This document shows, in pieces, positions 7,791-16,728 of a stretch of DNA of 64,000 nt. Location of the stretch: NCBI RefSeq assembly GCF_018323985.1, contig NZ_AP024590.1, positions 1,116,001-1,180,000 of the forward strand, written 5' to 3'. The notes beneath the pieces were generated by a model. It was given only the letters and a program-made list of their open reading frames with translations, had not been told where the DNA came from and searched no databases. The position numbers were made by a program, and so were the translations under genes. Position 1 is the first letter of the stretch; every line of letters starts with the position of its first letter. Source of the DNA: Enterobacter kobei. GTDB taxonomy: Bacteria; Pseudomonadota; Gammaproteobacteria; Enterobacterales; Enterobacteriaceae.

Positions 7791-10700
7791 TTATTTGCTT
7801 GTCGCAAAAATGAGTTCCAGTAATTCTGGCGGCGCAACTTCACTTAATGCAAAAGGCGCGGCCTGCGGAATGGCTGCGACGGTCCAGACTTCAGAGGCCA
7901 CATTGGTAAAGGGACTACGGTCACGGGACGTATTACCGGTCTCATCATAGAAGCCCGGTACCTGACCGCCAATGTAATCATGTGTTCCGGCAAAACTTTC
8001 GACAGCGGTATCGAAGAAATCGCCTTTAAGGCTACCCGGCGCATAATGGGTATCACCAAACCGCCCTTCGTCGCCCTGAAGGCCACCGGTATAGCCATAC
8101 AAGCCGCCGGCTACCTCTTCATCTTTCAGCAGTGAGGCAAGGGTAGGGTGTTTGTCATCGCCTTTGTAACTCACCCTTCCGGCTGGATCATATTCCAGTA
8201 ACGGCACGCCTTTGGCATCTTTGATCGGGTTCCCCTGAGCATCAACCTGTGTTTTACAGCGCCCGTTGTCGCTGCCACAAATGATATCCAGCCCAACACG
8301 CACGCCACCGAGTTTCAGGCCGTCCCAGGCGCCACTCTCGGCGGAAACGTTGCTCAACAAGGTCGTGTCGCTACCTTCCTGTTTGATCCCTGGGAAGATA
8401 AGCGAGTTTTTCGCCGTTTCTTCACGCATCTTCGTCGCGGCCAGTACCAGTGTCCCCTGGGTAATAGCCGCGTCCGGCGAACCGGCTACCACGCCCACCA
8501 GCGTTTGCAGGAAGCGACGCTGATACTGAAGCTTATAGACTTCTGCCAGCGCGGCATCGCGTTTTTCAACATCGCCAGACTTGATTGCCGCCTGCAAATC
8601 AGCGCGCGCCGCTGCCTGCTTACCATCCAGATAGGAATTAATCTGGTTGTTGGCATTCTCTTTGAAATCGCGCGTCACTTTTACCTGCAAGTTCAGCTCT
8701 TTCAACACCTTGTCTTTATCGAAGTTGTTTGCAAGCTTACCGGAGTTCGCGGCGGCGGTTTCCGTGGTGATGTCGGTTTTAACGCCTTCCACGGCCTGCT
8801 GCTGGTCGGCAGGGCGGGTAACGGTAATATTGCTGGTGTTGATACCGCTGCGGGTAACGGAGCTTTCACTGTCGCTGTCATGTCCGATACCAAAGCTGAC
8901 GTTCTTATCCAGCGAGGCATAACCGTTTGCCGGCACGTGGTAGCCCTCTTCGGTGGTGACGGTTTTGTTGCTCTGGCGGGTAGCATGATCGCCCAGACCG
9001 AGATCGGTATTCATGCTCATAGAGCCGCCAATGCCAAAGCCGTTGCCTTCGTATTCGGAACGGTTATTGATATCGCTCCAGCTCAGGGTGCCGGTGCTGA
9101 GCTGGTTTCTGCCTGCCAGTTCGGCGCTTTCGCTGGAGGTGATCAGCCCACCTTTCAGGTCGGTATGATCTTTCACGTTGATGTTATAGCCGTTTTCACC
9201 CGCAAAGACGCCGGACTGCTCCTGCACCGAGGCGTAATAAGCATTGACCTTCGACTGGCTATAGTTGCCCGACGCGGAGAAACCAAAGCCGACGGTGACC
9301 TGGCCGCCCATATCTTTCTGTTTGCCCTCGTAGCGCGAGGTATCCTGGAGGCTTTCGATATTCAGGTTTTCCGCCGTAATATCCACGCCTTTGCCCAGCA
9401 CCTGGCCGCCGCGTAGCGTCGTAGTGCCGCCGCTGGTGATAGAGGTGAAACCATCCAGATCGCCGACATGGCTGTTGCGCCAGTAAACGTCGTCGCCGTT
9501 GCCATAGCCTTTGCCTTTGTTGGCGCCCGCGGTGACGCCGAAGGAGGCGCCGCCCTGGCCGTAGCTCACCGCCACGCCTGCGTTCCAGCCGCTGGATTTA
9601 TTGTCGCTACGGGAGTGACGTTCCTGCTGGGCGGCAACGATATTAACGTCGTTATCCGCAAATAGCGTGGTGCCCTGTTTGCCGCTGACGTCGGAGCCGA
9701 TGATATTAATGTCGGATTTCTCGCCGCCGGTCGCCACCACCACCGCTTGTTTCCCGGCGTTCACTTTACTGGCGAGCGCGCTGGTGCTGGTGGTGTCTTC
9801 GGTATTGGTCTGCTTGCTCTGACCGTAGGTCAGAGACACGCTGACGTTCTGCGCTAACGCCTGCGTGCCGTTATCCATCACACCCTGCGCAGCGTTCATC
9901 ATGGTGCTCGCAGCCCGCGCGCTGTCCCACGCGGCGTTGGCGGCGGCCAGCATATTGATGCGATCGTCATTACTCTTACCAACGGTCTGCGTGGTGTTGA
10001 TAACGCTTTGCAGCGCCTGCACCACCGGCACGTTTACCGCCAGCGTAAAGCCTTTCTGCTCAACAGTACGTTTGTACTGCGAAGCGTAGGTGTCCTGTGC
10101 CGCTTCGATAGTGACGTTTTTACCCTGAATACCGACATTGCCGTTCGGCGAGGCGACGCTGCTGCCCGTCTGACGGTAGTCATTGCCGGCAATCAGCACG
10201 GTATCCCCTTGCAGGCTGCCGACCATCGATCCCTGACCGGCCTTCGCCTGGCTCGCCTGCTCGGTAGTTTCCTTGCGCGAGCCGACGGTAAAGCCGATGC
10301 CGCCGGAGCTTAACAGGCCGGATTTTTTCTCCTGCTTGAGGTGCGTTTCGTCGTTGCGGCCGCCCATCGTGGTGAGGGTCAGATTGTTGCCTGCGCGCAG
10401 TGCCACGTCGTTAGTGCCGACGACGCTGCTGCCTGCCACGGTCAGGTTGTTGCCCGCGGCGATGTTTACCGATCCCGCGCTCAGTTCGCTGCCCTGTACC
10501 TGTTGTTTATCAACGGTGTCGCGGGTGGTGGTGGTGGTTTTTGACAGCCAGCCGTTGCCGCCCACCACTTTATGCCGCTCGTCCAGCGTACTGTCGTTGA
10601 GCACACCTTCGATGTTGACGTCGTGACCAGCACGCATGGCCAGCGCACCGTCGGTTTTCACCGCCGCGCCGCGGGCATTAATGTCATTGCCCGCGCCCAT

Positions 10701-13700
10701 CACCACGCCGCCGGTGGCACTCACCTGGCTGCCGGTCTGATCGCGGCTGCTCTGCGTCAGGGTGTTGTCCGCATTCCACACCAGCTTATCGCCGCGCGCG
10801 GTAGTGACGGTATCGAGATTCAGATCGCGCCCGGCCACCAGCTGTGCCTTGCCGTTTTCGCCGCTGGCGATCACCTGCGCGCCGGTCAGGGTAATGTCAC
10901 GCCCGGACTGCAACGCCAGTTTGCCGTCATCTCCCTGCACGTAAATGCCGGAGACGCTGTTGATGGTGGTGCGGGTGAAGCTGTTCTCACCGCTGGCACT
11001 GTCGGCGCTTCTCACCGTACTGGTGACGTTAATATCGCGGCCTGCATTCGCCAGCAGGGTGTCGTTACCGACGATAGCGCCGTCAATACTGTTAATATCG
11101 CGGCGGGCATTGAGGCGCACATCTGCGCCTTGGATCAGGCCCGTCTGGTTGGTGATGTTATCGGCGTCGAGTTGCAGCACGCGGCGTCCGGCAATGGTGC
11201 CGGAGTTAAACAGATCGCCATTGAGCTTCATCGAGACGTTATTACCGGCGATCAGCGCCCCGGAACCGTCGATGTCGCCCGGTTTCACTTTCGCGTATAC
11301 CTGCGGGATCAGCACGTTCTGCATAGAGCCGTCCGGCATCTGCACACGGGTATTCACCAGCCAGACAATATCGCCAGTCAGCAGCGCCATCTGTTCCGGC
11401 GTCAGCGCGACGCCCAGTTTCAGCGAGTACTGTTTGCCAAAGGTGATGCCCTTATCCATCAGCGCCTTAAACTGTTCCTCGTCATTGCTGTAGCCGTCGA
11501 GGTAGCGCTGGCCAGTAATACCGACAACCTGCTCACGCACCAGGCGCTGCTCGTAGTAGCCATCGCCCAGACGCTTAATGGTGTTGTCGCCGTTATTGGT
11601 GAAGGCGTTTTGCATATAGTCACTGCCGAGCCACTGGCGCTCATTGGTGAAACGCGGATCGGTTTCCACCAGGTATGGCACGTCCGCCGACGGGTTCACT
11701 TTAAACAGGCTGTTGTCCGGCAGTGTGGTATTGGCACCGATAATACGGATCGCCCCTTGCGCCGGGTTCACTTCAAACTGTTGACCAGCAGGCGGCGTGA
11801 CCGGTTCTCCCGGCGAGACGGTCTGCTGCCACGGCGCATGACCGGCATCGTTAACGCCTGCGTTCACCAGATTCGCCCGCGCAATGGTGACGTCGGTGCC
11901 CGGCGTCTGCATCGGGTTCAGGGTGAGATTGCTGCCCTGTACGCTGCCGTTGCTCACCAGCTGGCCGGGTCTGAGGGTGATCGCCTGGATAGCCGTTGGC
12001 GGAACATAGGCGGTTCTGTCGTCGCCCTGTTCGTCGCTGCCTTTGTGACGAATGCGGTGATAGTAGGTGACGATACCGACGTCGGTGGTATGGCGTTCGC
12101 CGGTCACCGCATCGTTTTTCACGCTGGTCACACCGTCAATGTTGAGCGTGCCGCCTGCGACGATCTGGCTGTTGTCGTTGAACAGCTGATCGCCGGTAAT
12201 GGTCAGATTGCCGCCCGCGAGGATCTTCGCCGGATCGCTCTCTTTGATGCGCGTCTCTTCCACCGTGCGGGTGAAATCGTACTGGTTGAAGCTGTCGTTA
12301 CCGCGTCCGCTACGCTCTGGTGTGTTGAGGTTAAACAGGCCATCAGCAGAGTTGCGATCGACATAGACACCTTCATCGCCAGCCTTCCAGCGGTTGGTCG
12401 ATCCGGTGTGCTGGTACTCGGTGAGATCACCTTGCGATACGGTGACCAGCTCGGTGGAGAAGTGATCGTTGATGTTGTTGATCTGCCCGGCGTTGATCGC
12501 CATGTTGCCCGCAGATTCGATGGTGGAGCTGTGGTTATTGATCGTACCCGCGCGGCCGGTTGCCACACCTTTATCATCCAGCGCGCCACCAATCGCCATA
12601 TCACCCGCGCTGTAGATCAGCGCATGATCGCGGTTATTGAGCGTCTGCACGCCCAGATCGACACGCTCGCGTCCGGCCAGCGTAGCCGCCGTGCCGTTTT
12701 CCGTCAGGTTATTAAAGGTCCCGGCATTGACGCCCACCGCATCGCCGTAAATACGGCCAGTGCCGATATTATTCAGCGTTCCGGCATTGAGGCGGGTAAT
12801 GCGCCCATCGATCAGGCCGCGGTTATCCAGCGTACCCTGCGCATTGAGGGTATTGCGTCCGGCGGTGATTTCACCGCTGGCGGTATTGTTGATATTGCCG
12901 CTTTGCACGTCCAGCGCGCCGCCTGCCAGCAGTTTGCCGCTGTTGGTCAGATCGCCCGCGGTGGTCACGGCAGCGTTGCCGTTGGCGGCGATGGTGCCGC
13001 TGTTATCCAGCGACTGCCCGCTGTTGAGCGTCATATCGCCCAGCGACAGTAACTGACCGCTGCCGTCGATATAGCCTGCGTTTACCGTCAGCTGTTTACC
13101 GGCTTTCGCTGTACCGCCCTGGTTGCGCAGTTGCAGCCCGTTGCCGCCCAGATCCAGCAGGCCGGAGGAGGCCAGCGCCCCCGCGTTGTTATTCAGCTCG
13201 CCATTATTACGCACGGTGAGGGCGTCATCGGCCAGAATGCTGCCGCTCTGGTTATTCAGGCTGCCGGTGTTGAGCGCCACACGCTGACCTTCCAGCCCCT
13301 GATTGTCACCCAGCGTGTTCTGGTTGAGAAAATTAACGGCATTGACGGTCACGGCTTTGCCGCCGCGGATCAGCCCCGAGACGTTGTTCACTACGCCGCC
13401 CGCGCTGTCGAGCAGCAGATCGCCTACCGACTGGATCTGCCCGCCGCTGTTTTGCAGATCATTGCTGTGCAGACGGGTGGCTCCCTCGCCGATCACCCGG
13501 CCGCCGTTCTGGTTATTGAGCGTTCCGGCCGTGATATCGGCATCGCCTTTCGCCGCCAGCGTACCGCCCGCGTTGTTCAGCCCGTCGCCGGAAATCGTCA
13601 TCGCCCCGAGGCTGTTCAGCGTACCACCGGCGTTGTTCAAATCGCGGGTGATGACGTTGACGCCGTTGCCCTGCATCAGACCGGCGGCGTTATTCAGGGA

Positions 13701-16187
13701 CGCGGTGGGGGAGAGGGTCAGGCCGTCGGTCGCGACCAGTTGCCCGTCGCGGTTATCCAGCGTCGTGCCGCTGAAATCGACGGTTTTACCCGCCAGCGCC
13801 ACGCCGCCGCTGTTATCAAACGTGCCTGCTGCCAGCGTCATATCGCCAAGACTGGTGAGGCCGCCTTTATCGCCGCTGTTGCGGTTGCTGAGGTTATCGG
13901 CACTGATACGCAGCGCCTCGCCGCTCTGGATCAGACCGCCGTCATCATTATTCAGGGTGGTGCCGTCAAGGGTCAGCGCCTGTTGCGCCGCCAGTTGACC
14001 GCCCTGATTGCTCAGGGTGGCGGCGTTAATGGTCGCCGCATCGCCGCTCACCAGCGTACCTTGCTGGTTTTGCACCTCATCCGCATTGAGCGTCAGCGCT
14101 TTGCCCGCGCCTGTTACCCCGTTGCGGTTGTCCAGCGTGCCGCCATTGAGGGTCATGGTGTCGCCGGATTTCAGCGAGCCGTTCTGGTTTTTGAGGGTGG
14201 CAAAACGCGCATCCAGCGCCTGTTCAGAACCTAGCTGGCCGCCGGTATTATCAATATCGCCGCCGGTGAGCGTAAAGTTGCCGCCGCTGGCGAGGAAACC
14301 GCTCTGGTTATTGATCGCGCCGCTGCTGAGATCCAGCGTCCCGTGCGACAGCAGCGAGCCAGACTGGTTGTTAAACGTGCCGTTGTTGAGCGCAAGCGTC
14401 GCGCCGTCAGCGACAATCACCCCCTGCTGGTTATCCAGTCCGGCGGCAGAAATACGCTGGGTTTTCGCCGCTTCGATACGGCCACGGGTGTTGTTCAGCG
14501 CCTGGGCACTACGGATATCGCCATCGCCCGCCGAAGCGGAGATGAGACCGTCCTGGTTAGTGATCGTCCCGGCATCAAGGCTGGCGTTGCCTGCCACCGC
14601 CAGCACCTGACCGCCGGTGTTATCAATGGACTGCGCGCCCAGCTGTACGTTGCCGTTGGCGGCAATTTGCCCCTTCTGGTTATCAATGCTGCCCGGCAGA
14701 GTCACGGCAAGGGTGCCGCTGCCGGCCTGGATCAGTTTACCTTTCTGGTTCGACAGGCTGCCCGCGTTTACCGTCACGGTGTCGGCGCTCAGGCTACCGC
14801 CGTTATTGTTGAGCAGTTTACCGGTACGCGCGGTGAGTTCAGTGGCGTTAACCTGAGCGTTTTGCGTGTTCAGATCCCCCGCGCCGCCATCCAGCAGCAC
14901 GCGTTTTGCCTGGGTCTGGCCGCCGCTGACGTCCACGCCCTGGCCGCGTGCGCTGAGGTTGCCGCCCGCCAGCGTCTGCCCGCCTGCGGTCAGTTGTCCG
15001 CTGGTATCGAGCTGCAAATCACCGGTATCCACCAGTTTACCGTCGTTATTCACCCCGGCTGCCAGCACGCTTTTTTTGCTGCTGGTGAGGGAGGCTGCAC
15101 GAACCTGGACATTATTGCCGGCGGTCAGTACACCGCTGTTGCTGAATTCGCCTGCCGTCTGGACGGCGACGTTTTCACTGCCGCGGGTGACGCCGCTGTT
15201 TTCGATGCGCCCGTCAGCGGTCAGGGTAACGGTACCGGCCTGCGCGCCAATAGCCCCGGCGTTACGCACGCCGACGCCCTGTTCGGTGCCGACCATGCGG
15301 ATCTTACCGGCGTACATGCCGCCGAGGCTGGAGACATCCACCGCCAGCTGCGGACGGGTGGCGGCATCGTCGCTGCCTTTGCTGATCTGCTCGTGTGCGG
15401 CATCCACCTGGTTGCGCCCGGTGGTGACTTTCAGATCTTTAGCCCACAGCCCGGCGTTAACTTTCACTGAACGGGCGATGATATCGGTGTAGTCCGCGCC
15501 GGAGGTGTCCATGCCTGCGCCATCCACCACCACTTCACCGCGCTCAACGTTATAGCCGGTCAGGTTGCCGTTGTTCATCTGCGCCTGGCCGGTGGTCAGG
15601 GTGGCGCGATTGGTATTGATAAAGCCGCAGCCGCTACAGGTGATACCTGCCGGGTTGGCGATGACCACCTGGGCTTTTTGCCCGGCGACTTCGATCATAC
15701 CGTTCAGCTTACTCGGATCCCGGGAGTTGACTTCGTTAAGGATGATCTTCGCTTCGCCTTTCGCCAGCCACGGGTTGCCGGTCACCATGCCGCCGAGCTG
15801 CGTCTGCACATTTTTATGGGAGTTATTAAGGATCGCCCCCTGCTGGCTGACGTCGAATTTGCTGTAATTATTGCGCGAGACGCCCGCCGCCGATGGCGTC
15901 TGGATATTGACCTGGGTGGTGCCGTTGGCGCTGTTGAGCACCGTCGGCTGCTGGTTTTTCGGCGCACCGGCGTCGGCAATAATGTCCGCCTGCGCCGTGT
16001 GCACCACGCCCATCGCCAGCCACAGGCTGAAGCTCAGCGCGCTGACTTTGCCGACAAGACGGCTGTGATTATGACCGATGCCGGAAGAACGGGAAGAACC
16101 CGCGCGGCCTGAGCGGGCGATGTCTGCCACCACCATCAGCATGCCGCGTGCTTTGTTGAAAACGATGCGGTACAGGTTCTTATTCAT
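7791..16187 (-). CDS. FhaB/hemagglutinin-like TpsA exoprotein
   Basis: 2798 residues. The start (MNKNLYRIVFNKARGMLMVV) is an extended ESPR signal peptide typical of very large TpsA and autotransporter proteins; cleavage is likely after AQA near residue 68. The TPS secretion domain follows (about 69-320), with the conserved NPAGITCSGCGFINTNRATL segment holding a Cys pair. Then come well over a thousand residues of FHA-type repeats of about 20 residues rich in LNNQ/GG (beta-helix), a hemagglutinin-repeat region (about 1900-2300), and a C-terminal region with FAGTHDYIGGQVPGFYDE. No VENN or similar CDI toxin junction is seen, and no immunity gene follows, so it looks like an adhesin or cytolysin-like exoprotein rather than a CDI toxin. 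The start overlaps the end of the acyltransferase gene (ATGAATAA). Confidence 0.92.
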   Translation of the reverse strand: MNKNLYRIVFNKARGMLMVVADIARSGRAGSSRSSGIGHNHSRLVGKVSALSFSLWLAMGVVHTAQADIIADAGAPKNQQPTVLNSANGTTQVNIQTPSAAGVSRNNYSKFDVSQQGAILNNSHKNVQTQLGGMVTGNPWLAKGEAKIILNEVNSRDPSKLNGMIEVAGQKAQVVIANPAGITCSGCGFINTNRATLTTGQAQMNNGNLTGYNVERGEVVVDGAGMDTSGADYTDIIARSVKVNAGLWAKDLKVTTGRNQVDAAHEQISKGSDDAATRPQLAVDVSSLGGMYAGKIRMVGTEQGVGVRNAGAIGAQAGTVTLTADGRIENSGVTRGSENVAVQTAGEFSNSGVLTAGNNVQVRAASLTSSKKSVLAAGVNNDGKLVDTGDLQLDTSGQLTAGGQTLAGGNLSARGQGVDVSGGQTQAKRVLLDGGAGDLNTQNAQVNATELTARTGKLLNNNGGSLSADTVTVNAGSLSNQKGKLIQAGSGTLAVTLPGSIDNQKGQIAANGNVQLGAQSIDNTGGQVLAVAGNASLDAGTITNQDGLISASAGDGDIRSAQALNNTRGRIEAAKTQRISAAGLDNQQGVIVADGATLALNNGTFNNQSGSLLSHGTLDLSSGAINNQSGFLASGGNFTLTGGDIDNTGGQLGSEQALDARFATLKNQNGSLKSGDTMTLNGGTLDNRNGVTGAGKALTLNADEVQNQQGTLVSGDAATINAATLSNQGGQLAAQQALTLDGTTLNNDDGGLIQSGEALRISADNLSNRNSGDKGGLTSLGDMTLAAGTFDNSGGVALAGKTVDFSGTTLDNRDGQLVATDGLTLSPTASLNNAAGLMQGNGVNVITRDLNNAGGTLNSLGAMTISGDGLNNAGGTLAAKGDADITAGTLNNQNGGRVIGEGATRLHSNDLQNSGGQIQSVGDLLLDSAGGVVNNVSGLIRGGKAVTVNAVNFLNQNTLGDNQGLEGQRVALNTGSLNNQSGSILADDALTVRNNGELNNNAGALASSGLLDLGGNGLQLRNQGGTAKAGKQLTVNAGYIDGSGQLLSLGDMTLNSGQSLDNSGTIAANGNAAVTTAGDLTNSGKLLAGGALDVQSGNINNTASGEITAGRNTLNAQGTLDNRGLIDGRITRLNAGTLNNIGTGRIYGDAVGVNAGTFNNLTENGTAATLAGRERVDLGVQTLNNRDHALIYSAGDMAIGGALDDKGVATGRAGTINNHSSTIESAGNMAINAGQINNINDHFSTELVTVSQGDLTEYQHTGSTNRWKAGDEGVYVDRNSADGLFNLNTPERSGRGNDSFNQYDFTRTVEETRIKESDPAKILAGGNLTITGDQLFNDNSQIVAGGTLNIDGVTSVKNDAVTGERHTTDVGIVTYYHRIRHKGSDEQGDDRTAYVPPTAIQAITLRPGQLVSNGSVQGSNLTLNPMQTPGTDVTIARANLVNAGVNDAGHAPWQQTVSPGEPVTPPAGQQFEVNPAQGAIRIIGANTTLPDNSLFKVNPSADVPYLVETDPRFTNERQWLGSDYMQNAFTNNGDNTIKRLGDGYYEQRLVREQVVGITGQRYLDGYSNDEEQFKALMDKGITFGKQYSLKLGVALTPEQMALLTGDIVWLVNTRVQMPDGSMQNVLIPQVYAKVKPGDIDGSGALIAGNNVSMKLNGDLFNSGTIAGRRVLQLDADNITNQTGLIQGADVRLNARRDINSIDGAIVGNDTLLANAGRDINVTSTVRSADSASGENSFTRTTINSVSGIYVQGDDGKLALQSGRDITLTGAQVIASGENGKAQLVAGRDLNLDTVTTARGDKLVWNADNTLTQSSRDQTGSQVSATGGVVMGAGNDINARGAAVKTDGALAMRAGHDVNIEGVLNDSTLDERHKVVGGNGWLSKTTTTTRDTVDKQQVQGSELSAGSVNIAAGNNLTVAGSSVVGTNDVALRAGNNLTLTTMGGRNDETHLKQEKKSGLLSSGGIGFTVGSRKETTEQASQAKAGQGSMVGSLQGDTVLIAGNDYRQTGSSVASPNGNVGIQGKNVTIEAAQDTYASQYKRTVEQKGFTLAVNVPVVQALQSVINTTQTVGKSNDDRINMLAAANAAWDSARAASTMMNAAQGVMDNGTQALAQNVSVSLTYGQSKQTNTEDTTSTSALASKVNAGKQAVVVATGGEKSDINIIGSDVSGKQGTTLFADNDVNIVAAQQERHSRSDNKSSGWNAGVAVSYGQGGASFGVTAGANKGKGYGNGDDVYWRNSHVGDLDGFTSITSGGTTTLRGGQVLGKGVDITAENLNIESLQDTSRYEGKQKDMGGQVTVGFGFSASGNYSQSKVNAYYASVQEQSGVFAGENGYNINVKDHTDLKGGLITSSESAELAGRNQLSTGTLSWSDINNRSEYEGNGFGIGGSMSMNTDLGLGDHATRQSNKTVTTEEGYHVPANGYASLDKNVSFGIGHDSDSESSVTRSGINTSNITVTRPADQQQAVEGVKTDITTETAAANSGKLANNFDKDKVLKELNLQVKVTRDFKENANNQINSYLDGKQAAARADLQAAIKSGDVEKRDAALAEVYKLQYQRRFLQTLVGVVAGSPDAAITQGTLVLAATKMREETAKNSLIFPGIKQEGSDTTLLSNVSAESGAWDGLKLGGVRVGLDIICGSDNGRCKTQVDAQGNPIKDAKGVPLLEYDPAGRVSYKGDDKHPTLASLLKDEEVAGGLYGYTGGLQGDEGRFGDTHYAPGSLKGDFFDTAVESFAGTHDYIGGQVPGFYDETGNTSRDRSPFTNVASEVWTVAAIPQAAPFALSEVAPPELLELIFATSK

Positions 16188-16728
16188 GGTGCATTCCTTT
16201 AAAAACTTCCGGCAGATTGACGCTGAGCGGGTGGGCGTGCTGCCAGGCTTGTGCTTGTTCGCGGCTGACGTGGTTGCCGTGCAGCATCACCACGCGTTTG
16301 CCGAGCTGTTGACCCCGATGATGCAGGGCGCGCAGACAATGATCGGGTAAGAGATCGCGGCGCATCAGGCTGCCCATCGCCGCGGTATGGCCAAAAGGGG
16401 CGATCCAGTCGATACACCACATACGATCGCCAGAGGCCCAGTCTTCATCGCGCATTTCAATGGCCGGGCGCGTGAGGTAGCGGGCTTCTGACTCCGGATC
16501 GAGCCAGGCCCAGCTGAAAAAGAAAATCGGCTGTTCGTCTTTCGCCACCAGCACGTACTGGCGGCGTTTGATGATCGGCAGCAGCAGCGTCGGCAGGGCG
16601 TGCAGCGGTGCATCCCGGTGCAGCGGGGAGTGCATCCACAGCCAGACGCTCGCGCCGAGCACTTCCGCTTCGTTCTCTTCGCCGCCGAGCAGCAGCGGCG
16701 CTTTGATGTCGTATTCTCCGACGCGCAT
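16180..16728 (-). CDS. HlyC-like toxin-activating lysine acyltransferase
   Basis: 182 residues clearly related to E. coli HlyC, with collinear motifs WLWMHSPLHRD, then RRQYVLVAKDEQPI, FSWAWL, DWASGDRMWCIDWIAPFG. The two catalytic residues of HlyC have counterparts: His37 (SPLHR) and Asp107 (IDWIAPFG). Such enzymes transfer an acyl chain from acyl-ACP to internal lysines of an exported protein, in the cytoplasm before secretion. The gene is wedged between tpsB (TAATG overlap at 16726-16730) and tpsA (8-base overlap), so TpsA is the probable substrate. Similar enzymes occur in CdiBCAI systems; here the exoprotein lacks a recognisable CDI module. Confidence 0.92.
   Translation of the reverse strand: MRVGEYDIKAPLLLGGEENEAEVLGASVWLWMHSPLHRDAPLHALPTLLLPIIKRRQYVLVAKDEQPIFFFSWAWLDPESEARYLTRPAIEMRDEDWASGDRMWCIDWIAPFGHTAAMGSLMRRDLLPDHCLRALHHRGQQLGKRVVMLHGNHVSREQAQAWQHAHPLSVNLPEVFKGMHHE

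Noticed and set aside
8300..8530. CdiA-CT/immunity pair at the end of TpsA
   Set aside because: No VENN-type junction, no toxin fold recognised, and the next genes encode lipoproteins.
10572..13052. An 826-codon plus-strand open frame, and other long antisense frames, inside the TpsA gene
   Set aside because: They mirror the repeat structure of the real minus-strand gene; high GC and repeated codons keep the antisense frame open. The predicted proteins are His/Arg/Val-rich and like no family.
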